NCBI GenBank assembly: GCA_033782935.1 | Contig: JAWQEG010001343.1 | Coordinates: forward strand, 12,501 to 76,500 | DNA: 64,000 nt | DNA from: Petrolisthes cinctipes | Taxonomy: Eukaryota; Arthropoda; Malacostraca; Decapoda; Porcellanidae | Direction: 5' to 3' | Shown here: piece after piece, positions 44,720-57,700 of the stretch | How positions within the stretch are numbered: position 1 is the first letter of the stretch | Layout: every line of letters begins with the position of its first letter | The notes under the pieces: model-generated | Told to the model about the DNA's origin: nothing | Database searches by the model: none | What the model saw: the letters and a program-made list of their open reading frames with translations, nothing else | Translations under genes and position numbers: made by a program

Positions 44720-47363
44720 TCTCAATTCTCAATTCAATAAAACTTTGTCATGTAGTCGTTGGAAGAATATAGGGTGTGGTTCCCACGTGGCAATTTATAA
44801 GTTTTATGGCATAAGTTAGTTCAGGCTGATATCTGACACTTTCGCTATCGTCTACTGGTTGACTGAGGTGTGAGATAAACGAGCTCCAGCAAGACAGCAT
44901 GAGACAGGATAAGCAGTGTAGGAATTAGTTCACTGATAGATGAGATTATTCCAAACTTCAACACGACCTGGATACTTTTGATGGGTCGTGACTGTACAGT
45001 TGTTTACTACACGATGAAGCCGAGTACGAGTTTAAGGTATAAACCCAACACTAACCACCGAGCAATTAAGAGAAAGGCTGAACTTTAACTAAATAGTTTC
45101 AGAGAGCCTGCGTACCCTTCAAAGTTAGGAAAAAGTTTCGAGTTGTCTTGTGTATTATATTGGTATGACCGAGTCGTGTCAAACTGGAAAGCCAACCATA
45201 CGTCCCAATTATAGCGATTCATAATGGCAATACATAATGGTATATTATATAGTGGGGCAACCTGACTCCTGTATGTGTGTATGTGCGAGCACGAAGTCAA
45301 CGTAAATAGCATTCTTTTGTTTATATTCGCTAACGTCTGAGGAGACATAACGTAGTTAGGCTGCCCAGGACACACACACACATGTACAGTATGTGCGCAT
45401 CCTGGCTACATGCCCTGTTGAACTCGGACAAGAAAATGTAAACACAGTCATGGGTAGGTAGGGTAAAGGTAAACACAGACGAAATAACTCCAACTAACAG
45501 GGACAACCCGAACACTCACAAGAGTACAGTCCGTAGGGGGCTACAAAGTTGTGGGCAATACCATGGCCAAGGAATACCTCGGCCATGAGCAATACATTAA
45601 GGATTTGGTGCTCCTTCCGATCCGAGCCAATCCCTTTCCCCTCTTCAGCTGCCCCTGCTTTCCTTCTTTTACCTTCGTGCGTGCCAAACCACTCTGTCTC
45701 CTTCTCGTTCTCTTGTGTTAAGAGATCTTTCTGGCATTGCAGTTTTTTTTTTCTTTTAAATTCACAAGAGTACATTTCTTTATGCACATATAGGTGGATA
45801 CGGTGCACGCAACAATTCAGAGCTAGTCCATTAAAAGAGAAGTAACCCAAACTGAAAATTGAGTACCTGACAACAGAAGGGTACAGGGTAGAACCGAAGT
45901 AACCGTGTGAGGGGTTTGGTTTAGGGTGAAACGCAAAATGAGCTATTATCACTTGGGCTAGAAACACGTCCAGTCGACCACAGGTTTAGTTCATAAGGTG
46001 GAAACCCTGGTGATAACTGGCACTGCTGACCGGGCGACAGGCAACCTCATGTTCTCGGCAGGTTTTCTTTCTTTTTGTTGTGGGAGGTACTGTGCTATTC
46101 TGGAGTGGTGTTATGGACCATTGTTTTTAGGGGTTCAGATGGATGATTGAGGAGGAAAGAAGACACCCTTCCCTAGGCCTGGAAGACCCTGTTAGATGAG
46201 GGAGAAGATGATAGAGAGGTGTGACAGTAAACACGGAGGAGATAGAAGGAAAGGGGGTAGTTGAAGAATTAAAAGGGAGTGGCTGAGGCAGGCGGAGCAC
46301 CCTTAATTAAAATACTCCCTTCCATACGGGAAGACATACATACATGGCGGAAAGGAGACGAGAGGGGAGAATAAAGGAGCTTGAAAGAATGTACAGCCAC
46401 ATATGAAAGAGTAAAGGAAGGAAGAATGTGATGGATGCTAAAGTCGTTTGGGATATGTTTCAGTCCTCTGATCGACTATCATCATCTCTGATCAGTAGAC
46501 GTTCCTATGCGTCTTCTTGTAACACCAAAGAATATTGCAGTGGACTCTGTCTATGATTCTTTTTCCTGCAGTACTACAGCAAAATAATATTTTTTTTTTA
46601 ATTACTTTACTTTCGATTGTTTACTCAGTATGCTAATGGTTCGCGATTATACATGTAGGGCGAGCTTTAACAACCATTAAGGGCTTCAAGTTGCTTCACC
46701 ACACAAAGATGTGTCAGGAAAACCACCTATCCAATATGTCATAATGAACAGGCTGTGTCAAAAGTACTACATAAGAGAGCACCATGATGGTAGCAAAAGA
46801 AGATATTATTTCCATGCTGTCTGGATTCCACTCTCCCTCAGACTTTGATATCTGGTTACATAGCTTTTTGTCACATACAATTGGGTTTCAGCTTTGTCCA
46901 ATACATATACATGCATAAAAATTATCACCCAATCCAGATGTATCTAAACTAAATAAACACCTGTCATAACATTCCAACAATTTCCCCACTACACAATCCC
47001 CCTCTGGAGAGTGGGAACTCCCAAGATCCTGCTGGATTCCTCAAGGAGGGGATATGGTGGCCCTGCAGGCAAGTACTTTGCTCTATGGCTTCTGCCATTG
47101 ATGAGGGCAGGTGCAAAATGTTAACATTATGGAAGGATGGGTATCTTCTGTGGATATAACATGGATGCAAAAACTTGAAGGGGAGCTGAAAATTTTGTGG
47201 TCTTGGAGGGATGAGGTAATGTGAGTGTGACCCAATTTCCTGGGTATTCTGTCCCTCTCCCTGTTATTTCATATTTCAGTTTTCCATATCCTATCTTGGA
47301 GCTATCCACTCCTTAAAAAATGGGAAATGGGACAGTGATCATGATGAAGAAAAGTATAATGTA
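44720..47363. other. Intergenic, repeats only
   Basis: Contains a one-sided MITE end near 44996, a SINE-like repeat at about 46140-46320 (CTAGGCCTGGAAGACCCTG, related to 44600-44630), and a diverged palindrome at 45561-45588. Open frames at 45494-45967 and 46964-47309 match no family. Confidence 0.5.
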
Positions 47364-47547
47364 CAGTTGGACACAGGAATTTATGGTAAAGCCCAGGTGG
47401 AAGATGCTTGTCCCTCTCCAGTAACCAGTGACTATTTTCCATCCAACCCACATCATAGTTTCTGCCCTTGGTAGCAAAGGAATTTCATACTGCAAGGAGC
47501 TGAGTATCTTACACCTTGACTGTGCCACGAATTCCTGTGTCCAACTG
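47364..47547. mobile_element. 184-bp MITE, CAGTTGGACACAGG family
   Basis: Ends CAGTTGGACACAGGAATTTA and CGAATTCCTGTGTCCAACTG, TA on both sides; interior also self-complementary around CATCCAACCCACATCATAG. Confidence 0.88.
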
Positions 47548-48718
47548 TACTTTGCAAGGCATCAACATTTTGTGTGGATGGAATAGACTATAGTACAGGT
47601 ATTTACAGCTCTCTTCTACTGTTATGATGCAAGAGGTATCAAGGGTTTAGAATTTGATACCTACAAGTATGCATAACAAGACTTTGTACTATCTTAAAAA
47701 AAATATCCCTTGAATAGCAAAGTGATTATTGTTATGGTACCTTATGATAAATATAACCAGACAATAATAAATCACATAAATGACATTTTATTGTATGATA
47801 CTACAGTTTTTCTTTCACTACAGACATAACTCAGGTGCACTATATTGAAAACTATGGTGTAGTTCCTTTGAAACATTCAAAATACCTGGCAGTGTGATTA
47901 ACATAACATTATAATTAAGACAGTCATAACTTGTCACCAGCGTGATAGCAACAAGCGTGACTCCTCTTTCCTAGGTACAGTACTAGATAAAAATTCACGT
48001 TGATAGAATATAGAGGGCATAATATTCATATCTATAACTACAAACTAAAATTCTAAGATGATTTAATAATCTATCGAGTTAATATGGCAACCTTCAAAAG
48101 GGCTTCATAAATCTGACCAACAACTTACATTAAACAATAAATGAATTTTACAATTTTTCTTCACATAGCTAGGTTTAACACTCTCAGGCTCCAGTAACAC
48201 ACACGATATGCATTATACTTACAGTACTTAGCTTTACAGGGAATATAGGTCTGAGGCCACTGGGTTCATGAAAATGCTGACTGTGTTTGCAACAAACCCA
48301 TGAGAAAGGAAGATCATTTGGGGCTAAAACTAGTATTACTGCTTCTGATATAATAATAATTATTATTACTATTATCATACAGCAAACAAAATGCCTGTTT
48401 GTTGGTTACCTCAGCTGGGAGAAATAACCAAGATGTAAGAAGCCTGACAGTGTTAACAACAGAACCTGCATGTAATGGGATAAAACTCTGAGACAGTAAA
48501 CAAAAAGCATAACTAAAGTTATTCTGATGTATACTTAAAATATATCACCTCCCGTCACAACATAAAACCTTAATGCACTGAAGAGCTAAATTAAGACAAA
48601 CACAAAAATGTCTGGATAATAAAACTGGGGAGTACCATGGGGAGTACATTTTTGGGTACCATAGGTACCAGGATTGGTGCAGTAAAATATGTTTATGAAA
48701 TCAGAGAGGGGCAGAAAA

Positions 48719-51700
48719 TCAGTTGTTGCAGGAGAGGCGATCATTCTTCTTCTGGGTCTTCTGGGGAGATGACAAGACAACTGTGTTATCCTTACCTTTG
48801 CGCATTTTCCTGAAGAGAAAAATATTAGGTGTTTATAATGGAGAATACATTGCAGAATTTAATGAAATAAAGAATGACATCATAAACGTTGCTGTATCAC
48901 TAAGAACTGTAAACTACACACCAGAAAGAGAAAGTATTTAAAATGTCATAGGAAAACAGCCATTCACACAAGGATGAAGATTCACCAACAGCAAGAGAAA
49001 ATGGCTGGTCAACCAGATTACCAAAAGTGAGGAAGTAGCAATGAAGGAGATGATACTATAAGGAGTAAGGTACCCCATCTGGAAATCGAACCCTATGCCA
49101 GTGAATGTGAGACAGGGAACTTCCCACTACACCTCCGCCAGGTAAGGTAACTTGCTCATATATATTTCCAAGGCACTGGGTGATTATTTGACTCTGTTAT
49201 AATGTTGTATCATACACTAAGGCACTACAAAAGTATTAAGCAGAGATAGCTCAGTTTAGACTTTAGGGGAGATTCTCATGTTGGTAAATTGGAAGGCTCC
49301 TAATTCCTCCTTACTTTATCAGAAAACATACACCCTCAATGGCACTAATACGTGATATATTTCATGACATAGTTTGAAGGCATCAGATACTTTCCAATTC
49401 ACCAACAATAGAATCTCCCCCTAATGATATGAGGGGTTGAAAGCTTTAGCGTACCTTATCTGGATGGGATACCTTGTCCTGAAATTAGCTATGGCAGAAG
49501 CAGAGGTTGCTATCCTACCACAAAGGACCATACAATGGGCAACTGGATCAAAGTAACCATCACCCAGTGTAGGTATTTAGCCTTACAAGTTACCCAGGCC
49601 CAATAGGCTGTGGCAAAATTTGTTCTACTGTATTTCCCCTCCCAGAATGGTTATCGAGTAGCATTATGTAATATGTTGTGTGACAACTGGTATACCTGAT
49701 TTGAGACTGCTGATTCTTTCTAAAAATGTGTTTAGATTAATAAAGCCTGACCTGATAATTCCAAATTTCTGTATGGGAGTCAAAAAAATAATAATGTACT
49801 GTAGACCAATGACCAAAATCTGAATGAGTACTATGATGAATTCAGGCATTTCCTTACATCTATTGACACAAGGAAGCCACTATAGACCCATCAAACACAA
49901 TTCCAATTCCATAGAATTCCATAGAATCCAATCAGTCTGGTAAAAACTCAAAACAAGAGAACCAAGTGAAACATTTCCTGGTTGTATGTGTGTAGAAGAC
50001 AATCTTTAAGTGCACCTGCAGGCAAATGGATTCATCATATTATTATGCCATGCACTCAAGTATTCTTCTTTCCTTCCTTACCTGTTCAAGCTGATTTCTT
50101 TAAATGATGTCACTTTTGTAGCTGCTCTTCTCTTTCTTCGCTGTCCTTCAAACTGCTCTTCACCTTCCTCTTGCAAGTTGCTCTCAAGGTTCATTTGCAT
50201 TGTGTTCTCCTCATAACATATGGCAATAGTTTTCCTCTTAAGGCTTTCCACTGGCTTCTCTGTATCCCAATCTGAACCCTCATTGACTGCACACACATTC
50301 CCTCCTCCTGTACCCTTTTCCTCTATTTTTTTCATATATATATCACTTCTCTCCTCTCTGTCTTCCTGTTTGTTTTCCCTGCCATCCTCAATAGTACCTT
50401 CCTTATCGTCTTCAATGTCAGCATCTGCATCTTGTTGTTTGTCCCTCAATCTCTCCTCTGTGTCTTGTTCTATGTCCTTGGTTTCCTTTTCTGTATCATG
50501 CTGTTTATTCTTCATTCTCTCTTCTGTCTCTTGTTTTTTGCTCATATCCTCTCCATCATGTTGCTCACTGTTCATCAAGTTTTGACTCGGCATCTCCTCT
50601 CCCAAGTCATCTGCTGGAGCCTTTACTGCATCTTCTTCAGGTCTCCTTACTAAACATTCCTTTACTTCATCCACAACAGCTAAGTTCTCTGGGATTTTCC
50701 CTTCTTCACATGGATTTTCTTCTTTCTGTTTGTCTTTGACATTTTCTACTGGAATATCTGTTTCAGTTGGTGAGCTGCTACCATTTGCAGTAATTTCTTC
50801 ACAAGTGGTCACTGGGTTATTGGCCTCATTATTCTCATCATCTGCAGACTCCATTTCCTGATTTACTTGGTTTACTGGCTGATGACTCTCCTCTGATATT
50901 TCTATCTTAACTGCAGCAGTGCTTCTGTTTTCTGACAAGGAGGAAGCATCACATTCTGTGGGTGTATTCACTTGGCTAATTTTAACGTAACAACCTTTAA
51001 TTATTACTTTCTGTTGCTTTTGATCATCACCACTGATTGAACAAAGGATATTATCAATTGCAGTGGCATTTTTTTCAGCAGCTCTATTGGCTACTTTCCT
51101 TCCTGTCTTCTTTTTGGGCTCCTCTGGGCTTTTGTCCTCAGACAACCTTTTCTTCCCAGATTTCCTGGTTTGAGATTTTCTTAATGACTCTGATCTTTTT
51201 TTGCTTCTAGTGGATTTTTTTATCTGAGACAGGCTTGGAGGCTTGTACAACATGTCCGTGCTATCATCATCGGATGAGTTCTCTTGGGAAGAATCAGAAT
51301 TAGTGGCAAAAGTCAAAGTCCTACTCTTTACAGATTTCCTCACTGCTGGACTCCCACTGCTGGATTTTCTCCTACGGCCTCTCTTGCTGACACTACCACT
51401 GGCTTTTAGACTCTTGGTTGATGAGCCAGCTTTGTTTACTTTTGCAGACTCACTCTCTACTTGTGTGATTGCCTTCATGCAGTCTTCAAGGACAACAGAC
51501 ACTCTTTTCATGGCAGGTGACTCCTCTCCATCACTGTTGTTTTTGTTTACATGAGGAGGCTGGTTCTCCTTCTCTGTTACCCTCTTTGATGAGTAAGATT
51601 GGACTGGCATGACTGAAGCATCTAAAAGTGACAGATCAAATGGAGTCCTCACTTTGGTATTTGTGGTTTCAGTTATTTGAGGGGTTTTTGCTTGTTGGCC

Positions 51701-54700
51701 CTTGAAGAATTTTTTTTCTATCTGTGTGTTTTTCTCATGACTTTCTAACTTCACTGGGTCATATATACCACCAGGTTCCTTTATTTCCTCTGCAGATGCT
51801 ATTACTTGGCCTGACACAGGCTGAGTGATATCCATACTACAATTATGTATTAAAGTAAGATCCTTATCTGTTATAAGATAGTCTGCATACTTCTCTGGAA
51901 CAGATATGCTTACAGGTGATAATTCCGTTGATAACAAGCTCACTTTTTTTTTCCCTTTTCTATTGCCAACTTTTAAAGTTTGAGAATTATCATATTCATC
52001 CTTAATAATCTTTATGCCTTGGAGAGATTTTGCTTTCCTACCAGTAGGACGTTCACTTGCCCTGAGAGATCGTCCTTTAGATCTTGTTCTGGACCTGCGA
52101 CCTCCTTTAGCTTCCAGATCTTCTAACCTGGCAAGCATTGTAGCAGGTGAGCTCAAATAACTTCTGTCCAATTCTCTTGCAGGACTATTGCTGTTCCTTG
52201 CCTCCTTCTCGATAGATTTACCTTTCGCTGTCTTTTTTCCTGAGGTCTTTGAGACTATACTATCCTCATCACTATCATTAGACAAATCAGCAACGTTCAC
52301 TACACTGAGGTGCCACGTTGGACCGTTGTTAGGTGGATAGTTTCCCCTGCCCCTGCCTCGGCCCCGGCCTTGACCACCTATGCTCTGGGAGGAAGTTTTG
52401 GGGCGACCTCGACCTCGGCCTCGGCCCTGATGTTTACTATTGGAGTACAACCAGCTAGGCCCTTCTAGTGGGTCCTCATCCTGTATGGTTTGCTGGTTGA
52501 GGGAGGTCCTTTTGGGTGACCCCTCATTAACTAATGCCTGTTGAGAACATAAACACCATGTCAGCCTACACACACACAGTTACAAAATAACACAAACGCT
52601 CTCCACATGAATAATCCGCACACTCGACACACCCCATTCCACACCCTGGCCTAAGCAGTAGCCAATCTTTATTATTATTGAGCATATACTAACCATGAAT
52701 GTTAAAACAATATAATTCATTATCATCACCAATACAGGTACTTCATTTCCTTTTCAAGGTGTGATGGGGCTTCAAGGGCTAGGAATGGAAATATTATATC
52801 ACAAATATACTGTACTGTATATCTTTTGCAATGAAAGAATTAAAGATGCAATAATTTCTGCAGTGTGATTATTAAGTGTATTTGGCTGTGTACCTTAGAT
52901 GGAGGTGCAGATGGTGAGGGTGCTTGTGAGGAAGGCAGAGACAACAAGTCTAAAGAATCCTGGTTCTTGGGGCTGCTACTGTTGTCAGTATGAGAAGCTG
53001 ACAATGAAGAGGACTGGGGCTGGGCAGGTGGCAATGGTGGAGAGGCAACTGAAGATGATGGCACTGCTGGTGATGGCATGTGTAAAGGAAAATATGGTGA
53101 GACAGGAAGCACAGAAGGAGGTGAATTAGGAAGCTCAGGTGCAATGGCTGGTGACTGTACAACTAATGGTTTGTGCAGTACAGGCAAGGTTGAGGCATGT
53201 GTAGGAGGAGGAGGAGGAGATGGAGATGATGATGATGATGATGATGATGATGATACATTTAGTGCAAGTGAAGACATGTTGTGGGAAGGTTCATCATGAG
53301 CAGGAGGTGTTGGAGGACAAGAGGGAGGAGAGTCATCGCCGGTTGCTATTCCTGCCCTACTGGCGCTCCTGCAGCTCCGTCTCAGTCCTCTTCCGACTGA
53401 TTTCCTCAGTCGACCTGACTTGGTTCTAGAACTCCTCTGGCCCTCTGGCTGTTGGGTTAAAGTACATTACTGTACAGTAATACTAATAGTGAAGGAAAAT
53501 AATACATCTTTCAGCCACCAAAGTAACATGATACGAAAATAAAGCTAAAAATTTTGCAGTCAGGCAAAATGGTAATGCCTTGATATGGATGTTAAACAGT
53601 CTTATAATTACTGTAATTCATCTATTCTGGGTGGGCAAGAAAGCAGTTAGCCAAGTAATTAAAGTACTGACCTGAGGAGAAAAATCATTTATAACATCTT
53701 CCATAAAACTGGATGCCTCATCAGTGTCTGCCAGAGAATCTTGTGTTATGCTGGACTCCACATCACTTCCTGGTGTCATTGACGACTGTTCTCCTATGAT
53801 GCTCAATTCCATATCCTTGTCCTTAGAATCTGAAACGTTTGTGAAAAGAAACAGATATTAAGGTCTATACTTTTAAAGATTTATTTTGCATTACCAATTA
53901 TTATTATGTATCATACCTGCTGGCTCACCCTGTCTGACAGCTGTGGTGACACGAGGATTGAATTTTCGACAGAAGGCTACAGTACATGAAACATTTGTCC
54001 ACATACAGTATGAGGGAGTGTATAAAAATATACCAGCATAGAAAACAAATTCATAGAGCATACTGAGGGTCTATGGGGCAGAAACCATCTGCCTTTGGAG
54101 AGCAGCAATAACAGTTAAATTGATGAACACATGGGTAAGCTCAACTTACTCTATGTGACTCACCTTGACTACGTTCCCTAATCTTGTTCTGCCATGCTAT
54201 ATTTAACTTCTGAATGGGAACACGAGCTGGCTGTAACACATGTCCGCTCACCATGGGAAGCACAGCACGCTGAGGTGAGGAATTCGAGCTGCCTGGGGCT
54301 AGAGGCAACCTTGATCCTAAAATAAAGAATGAAAGAATGCAGCACTGTATTATCATTCCCAATTAGAAAAAACATTGATGAAATGATGATCCTTCTGTTT
54401 ATTTCTCTCCATGTAAATCTATTGTTAGCTACATAAAAATATGGTATTTATTGTGTGTGTGTGGGTGTGTTGATCAATTTTTCAGATTATTCCACCATAT
54501 TGAGGTTTACTTACCAGATGTTCGAGGTAGAGAGTTGGACATGGAAGAGCTCCATGAAGTATGATTAGTACCATTTGAGATGCTGGAGGCCATTTGCTTG
54601 GCTTTAGTGAGAGATTCAACTCCCTTGACGACATTTTCTATGGCCGAACTGAGGGCTGCATTTATGGGTTGACCGAGTTCCTGCAATCAAGTTTATAATG

Positions 54701-57700
54701 TGAGAAAGGCTTTATACCGATCTTAAAGTCCTGTAATATCCTATCAAACAGAAATCATTTAAATAGACAAGGGTGAACAAAACACCTGCAGTTAATTGTG
54801 CCTGGTATTTGGCTATGAAGCATAGTTGCTCATATTATGAGTTTTCTTTTTCCTGCAATCACTCAGTAAATTGATGCATATATGAGAAAAATAACTGTAT
54901 GCTTAGTATTTTGCTCAGAAATATGCTAGGCTGTACACAAAAATGCAACCATAATTAACTTAAGCTACATCTTCAAGCCTCCTTTAGAGCAGGTCCTCAA
55001 TATACGGGAACATTAGATAACTTAATTACAATGGTAATAGGTTTTCAAAAGGAGGAAAACATTTGGGGGTCATCAATGAGGGACTGTGGGTAGAAAAGAA
55101 AGTGGTGAATACAAGTACAGTACTGGCATATTTTTTTGCGTTATATCAAGAGTTTACTGTATTTGTGGTTCAAGATTGCAGAATGAGTCAGAACTATTTT
55201 CAGAACTTTAATACTTATACAGTATATATTGGGTAGGTAATTAATGTACAAGGAAGAAACCTAATTACCATGAGCTGCTTCTGTACTTCACGCATGACAA
55301 TGTTGTTGAAGTTGTCATCAGCATAAGAAAGCAGCTTCTCTTGTGCCTCCTGCAGCTCAGCCTTCAAGCGCACTGTTTCACTGTACCTTGATGTTTAGAA
55401 GAAAACAATATATCTATATACTCAACACAATAATAACATACTTAATTCCCTGGCATTAAAGAGAAAATATTATATACTGTATAAAGTAAATCCTCGCTAA
55501 TTCAGATCAATTGGGGGGGCAAGACCCTTGTAGAGTTATTCGAAGATCTGAGGTCTTAAATTTGATGCGTGCAACTGATCGCATGCACACCCGCCCTCAA
55601 AACTATGTGTGCTTTCACTCGTATCTCTGGTTCCCATACACAGCGACACACACAAAAAAACATGACAATTTCACAAAATAAAGAGGATAGCATACTGCAG
55701 AAATATATCTAATAATGTAGAATAGCATGAAATAAGGTATTGTGGTGTGGTGATAGGTAATGAAGTGTGGGAATCAGAGCAGCAGAGCTGGTATCGGTCA
55801 GTTTGTCAGTCGCAGCGGACTTGTTGCCACACGGACACATTACTGCTGATATTTTTTTGATATTTTTGATATTTTAATGGCACTGAAGAGAAAGCTTTCA
55901 AGTGATATTAGTAGCAATGCAAAGAAAAGACAGATCATCAAATTACATGAGAGTCAATATTGTTAAGAGAAAGGAGAAAGGCAGCAACAATTGGCCATGC
56001 TTTAGGGTTGATCCAAACAACTATGGCCACCAGTTATAGACAGAGCGCATAGTGCATCTTATTTCACATTAAAGATGCATCTCCTATGCAGACAACTATA
56101 ATAACAGAGCAAAGATCAAGTTTGACAAAGGATAATGGAACACTACATGGAGTCACCATGGTGATACCATCATGACCAATACATATGTGGCTCCGTGGCT
56201 CGGTCAGTGGCAGTGACACAGCAAATTACATATCAGTACATCATTATTTTTCAGGCAACAAAGTAAAGTAAATCAAAACATTGAGTTTCTTATACATACC
56301 TGTTATGGTACAAGCATAATTATATATGTGGTCAGTCGACATAGGGTATAAATGTATGGCATGTGGACTGACCAGGTGGGATGGAGAAAGTAATGAGTGT
56401 GTGTATGATGGTTAGATGGCAGAACAGAGTGGAAGAGTATGTAAAGGAGAGAAACGTGAGGGGCAAAGTAGGGCTTGACCAAGTAAGGAGGGATTGTTGG
56501 AGCAGGGAAAACTGGAGACACTTCTGCCGTGGCCACCCCTCCATTGGAGGGAGTTCCCGGAGGGAACGAGGAGTCAGAGCTATAGATAGATAGTGTGTAT
56601 GAGAGATGTGGTATGAGTGAGAAGGCAATAGGTATTGAGTGTGGAGTGGTTGAGAGGGTGAAGTGTAATATATTAAAGTGGTTTAGACATGTGGTTATAT
56701 GGCAGAACAGAGTGGAAGAGTATATAAGGGAGAGAAACGTGAGGGGCAGAGTAGGGTTTGACCAAGTAAGGAGGGAGTGTTGGAACAGGGAAAACTGGAA
56801 ACACTTCTGCCGTGGCCACCCCCTTGGGGGAGTGTACCTGGAGGGAATGAGGCGTCAGAGTTTTATAGATAGATAAACATAGAGATGGTAATTCGAGTTT
56901 TGTACAAAATCAACTTGTGTCACTTCTCAGGCTGTATGCCTTTGTGATGATGCACCCGGAAAATCTCCGCATAAGTCCAAGTTATTTATATGTATCCGAG
57001 ACACTGACAGCATCCGAGTTATCCGATATCCGACTTAGTGAGGGTGTACTGTATATACTCAACACAATACTAACATACTTTAATCCTTGGTACTAGAGAA
57101 AGTAATCTAAATACCGTTATACTTATATAACTATAGTGATGCACGATACAGAGGTCTCTACACTCGAACATTTTACATTCCAGGGTGCTGTTCGTTAGTC
57201 CAATTTGTCCCTGTGGTATGCGTAGTCCAGTACATTTTACTGTATGAGGTGCTGAATGTGTACTCTATTAGCGAACATATTGCAGTATTGAGTTTATATG
57301 ATACTATAATGTGACATAATTGACAGCACCAACACTAAGGCTGTACATCACTATGAAATTTTGGTATGTAGACTACGAGTACTAGAGTAAACTAAGAGAG
57401 TTCTTATACACTAAGCACATCCATGTATAGAAGGTTGTTTGCCCCTAATACTATTCTCTCTATACATGGACCTTAGGAATGAATCTGGGGACTCCAAAGT
57501 AACAAGCACTAATGACATTTTAATGTAATCCTTTGTGTGTTAATTTGGAGTCACCAAACTGATTTTCAAGGTCCAAGTATACTGAGAAAGGTTGAATAGA
57601 GGAGAGCAAACTTTTATGCACAAGTGTACTTGTACTGTACTCGGCTATGAAAATTTGTATAGGAACATGTAGGTCCTAGGCCTAGTCACCAAAGGAGAGG

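Noticed and set aside
45494..45967. 157-codon minus-strand frame
   Set aside because: Composition and lack of any recognised motif, plus a repeat-derived palindrome inside it, suggest non-coding DNA.
50220..51554. Plus-strand frames such as a 121-codon Ser/Leu-rich one
   Set aside because: Antisense shadows of the large shugoshin exon.
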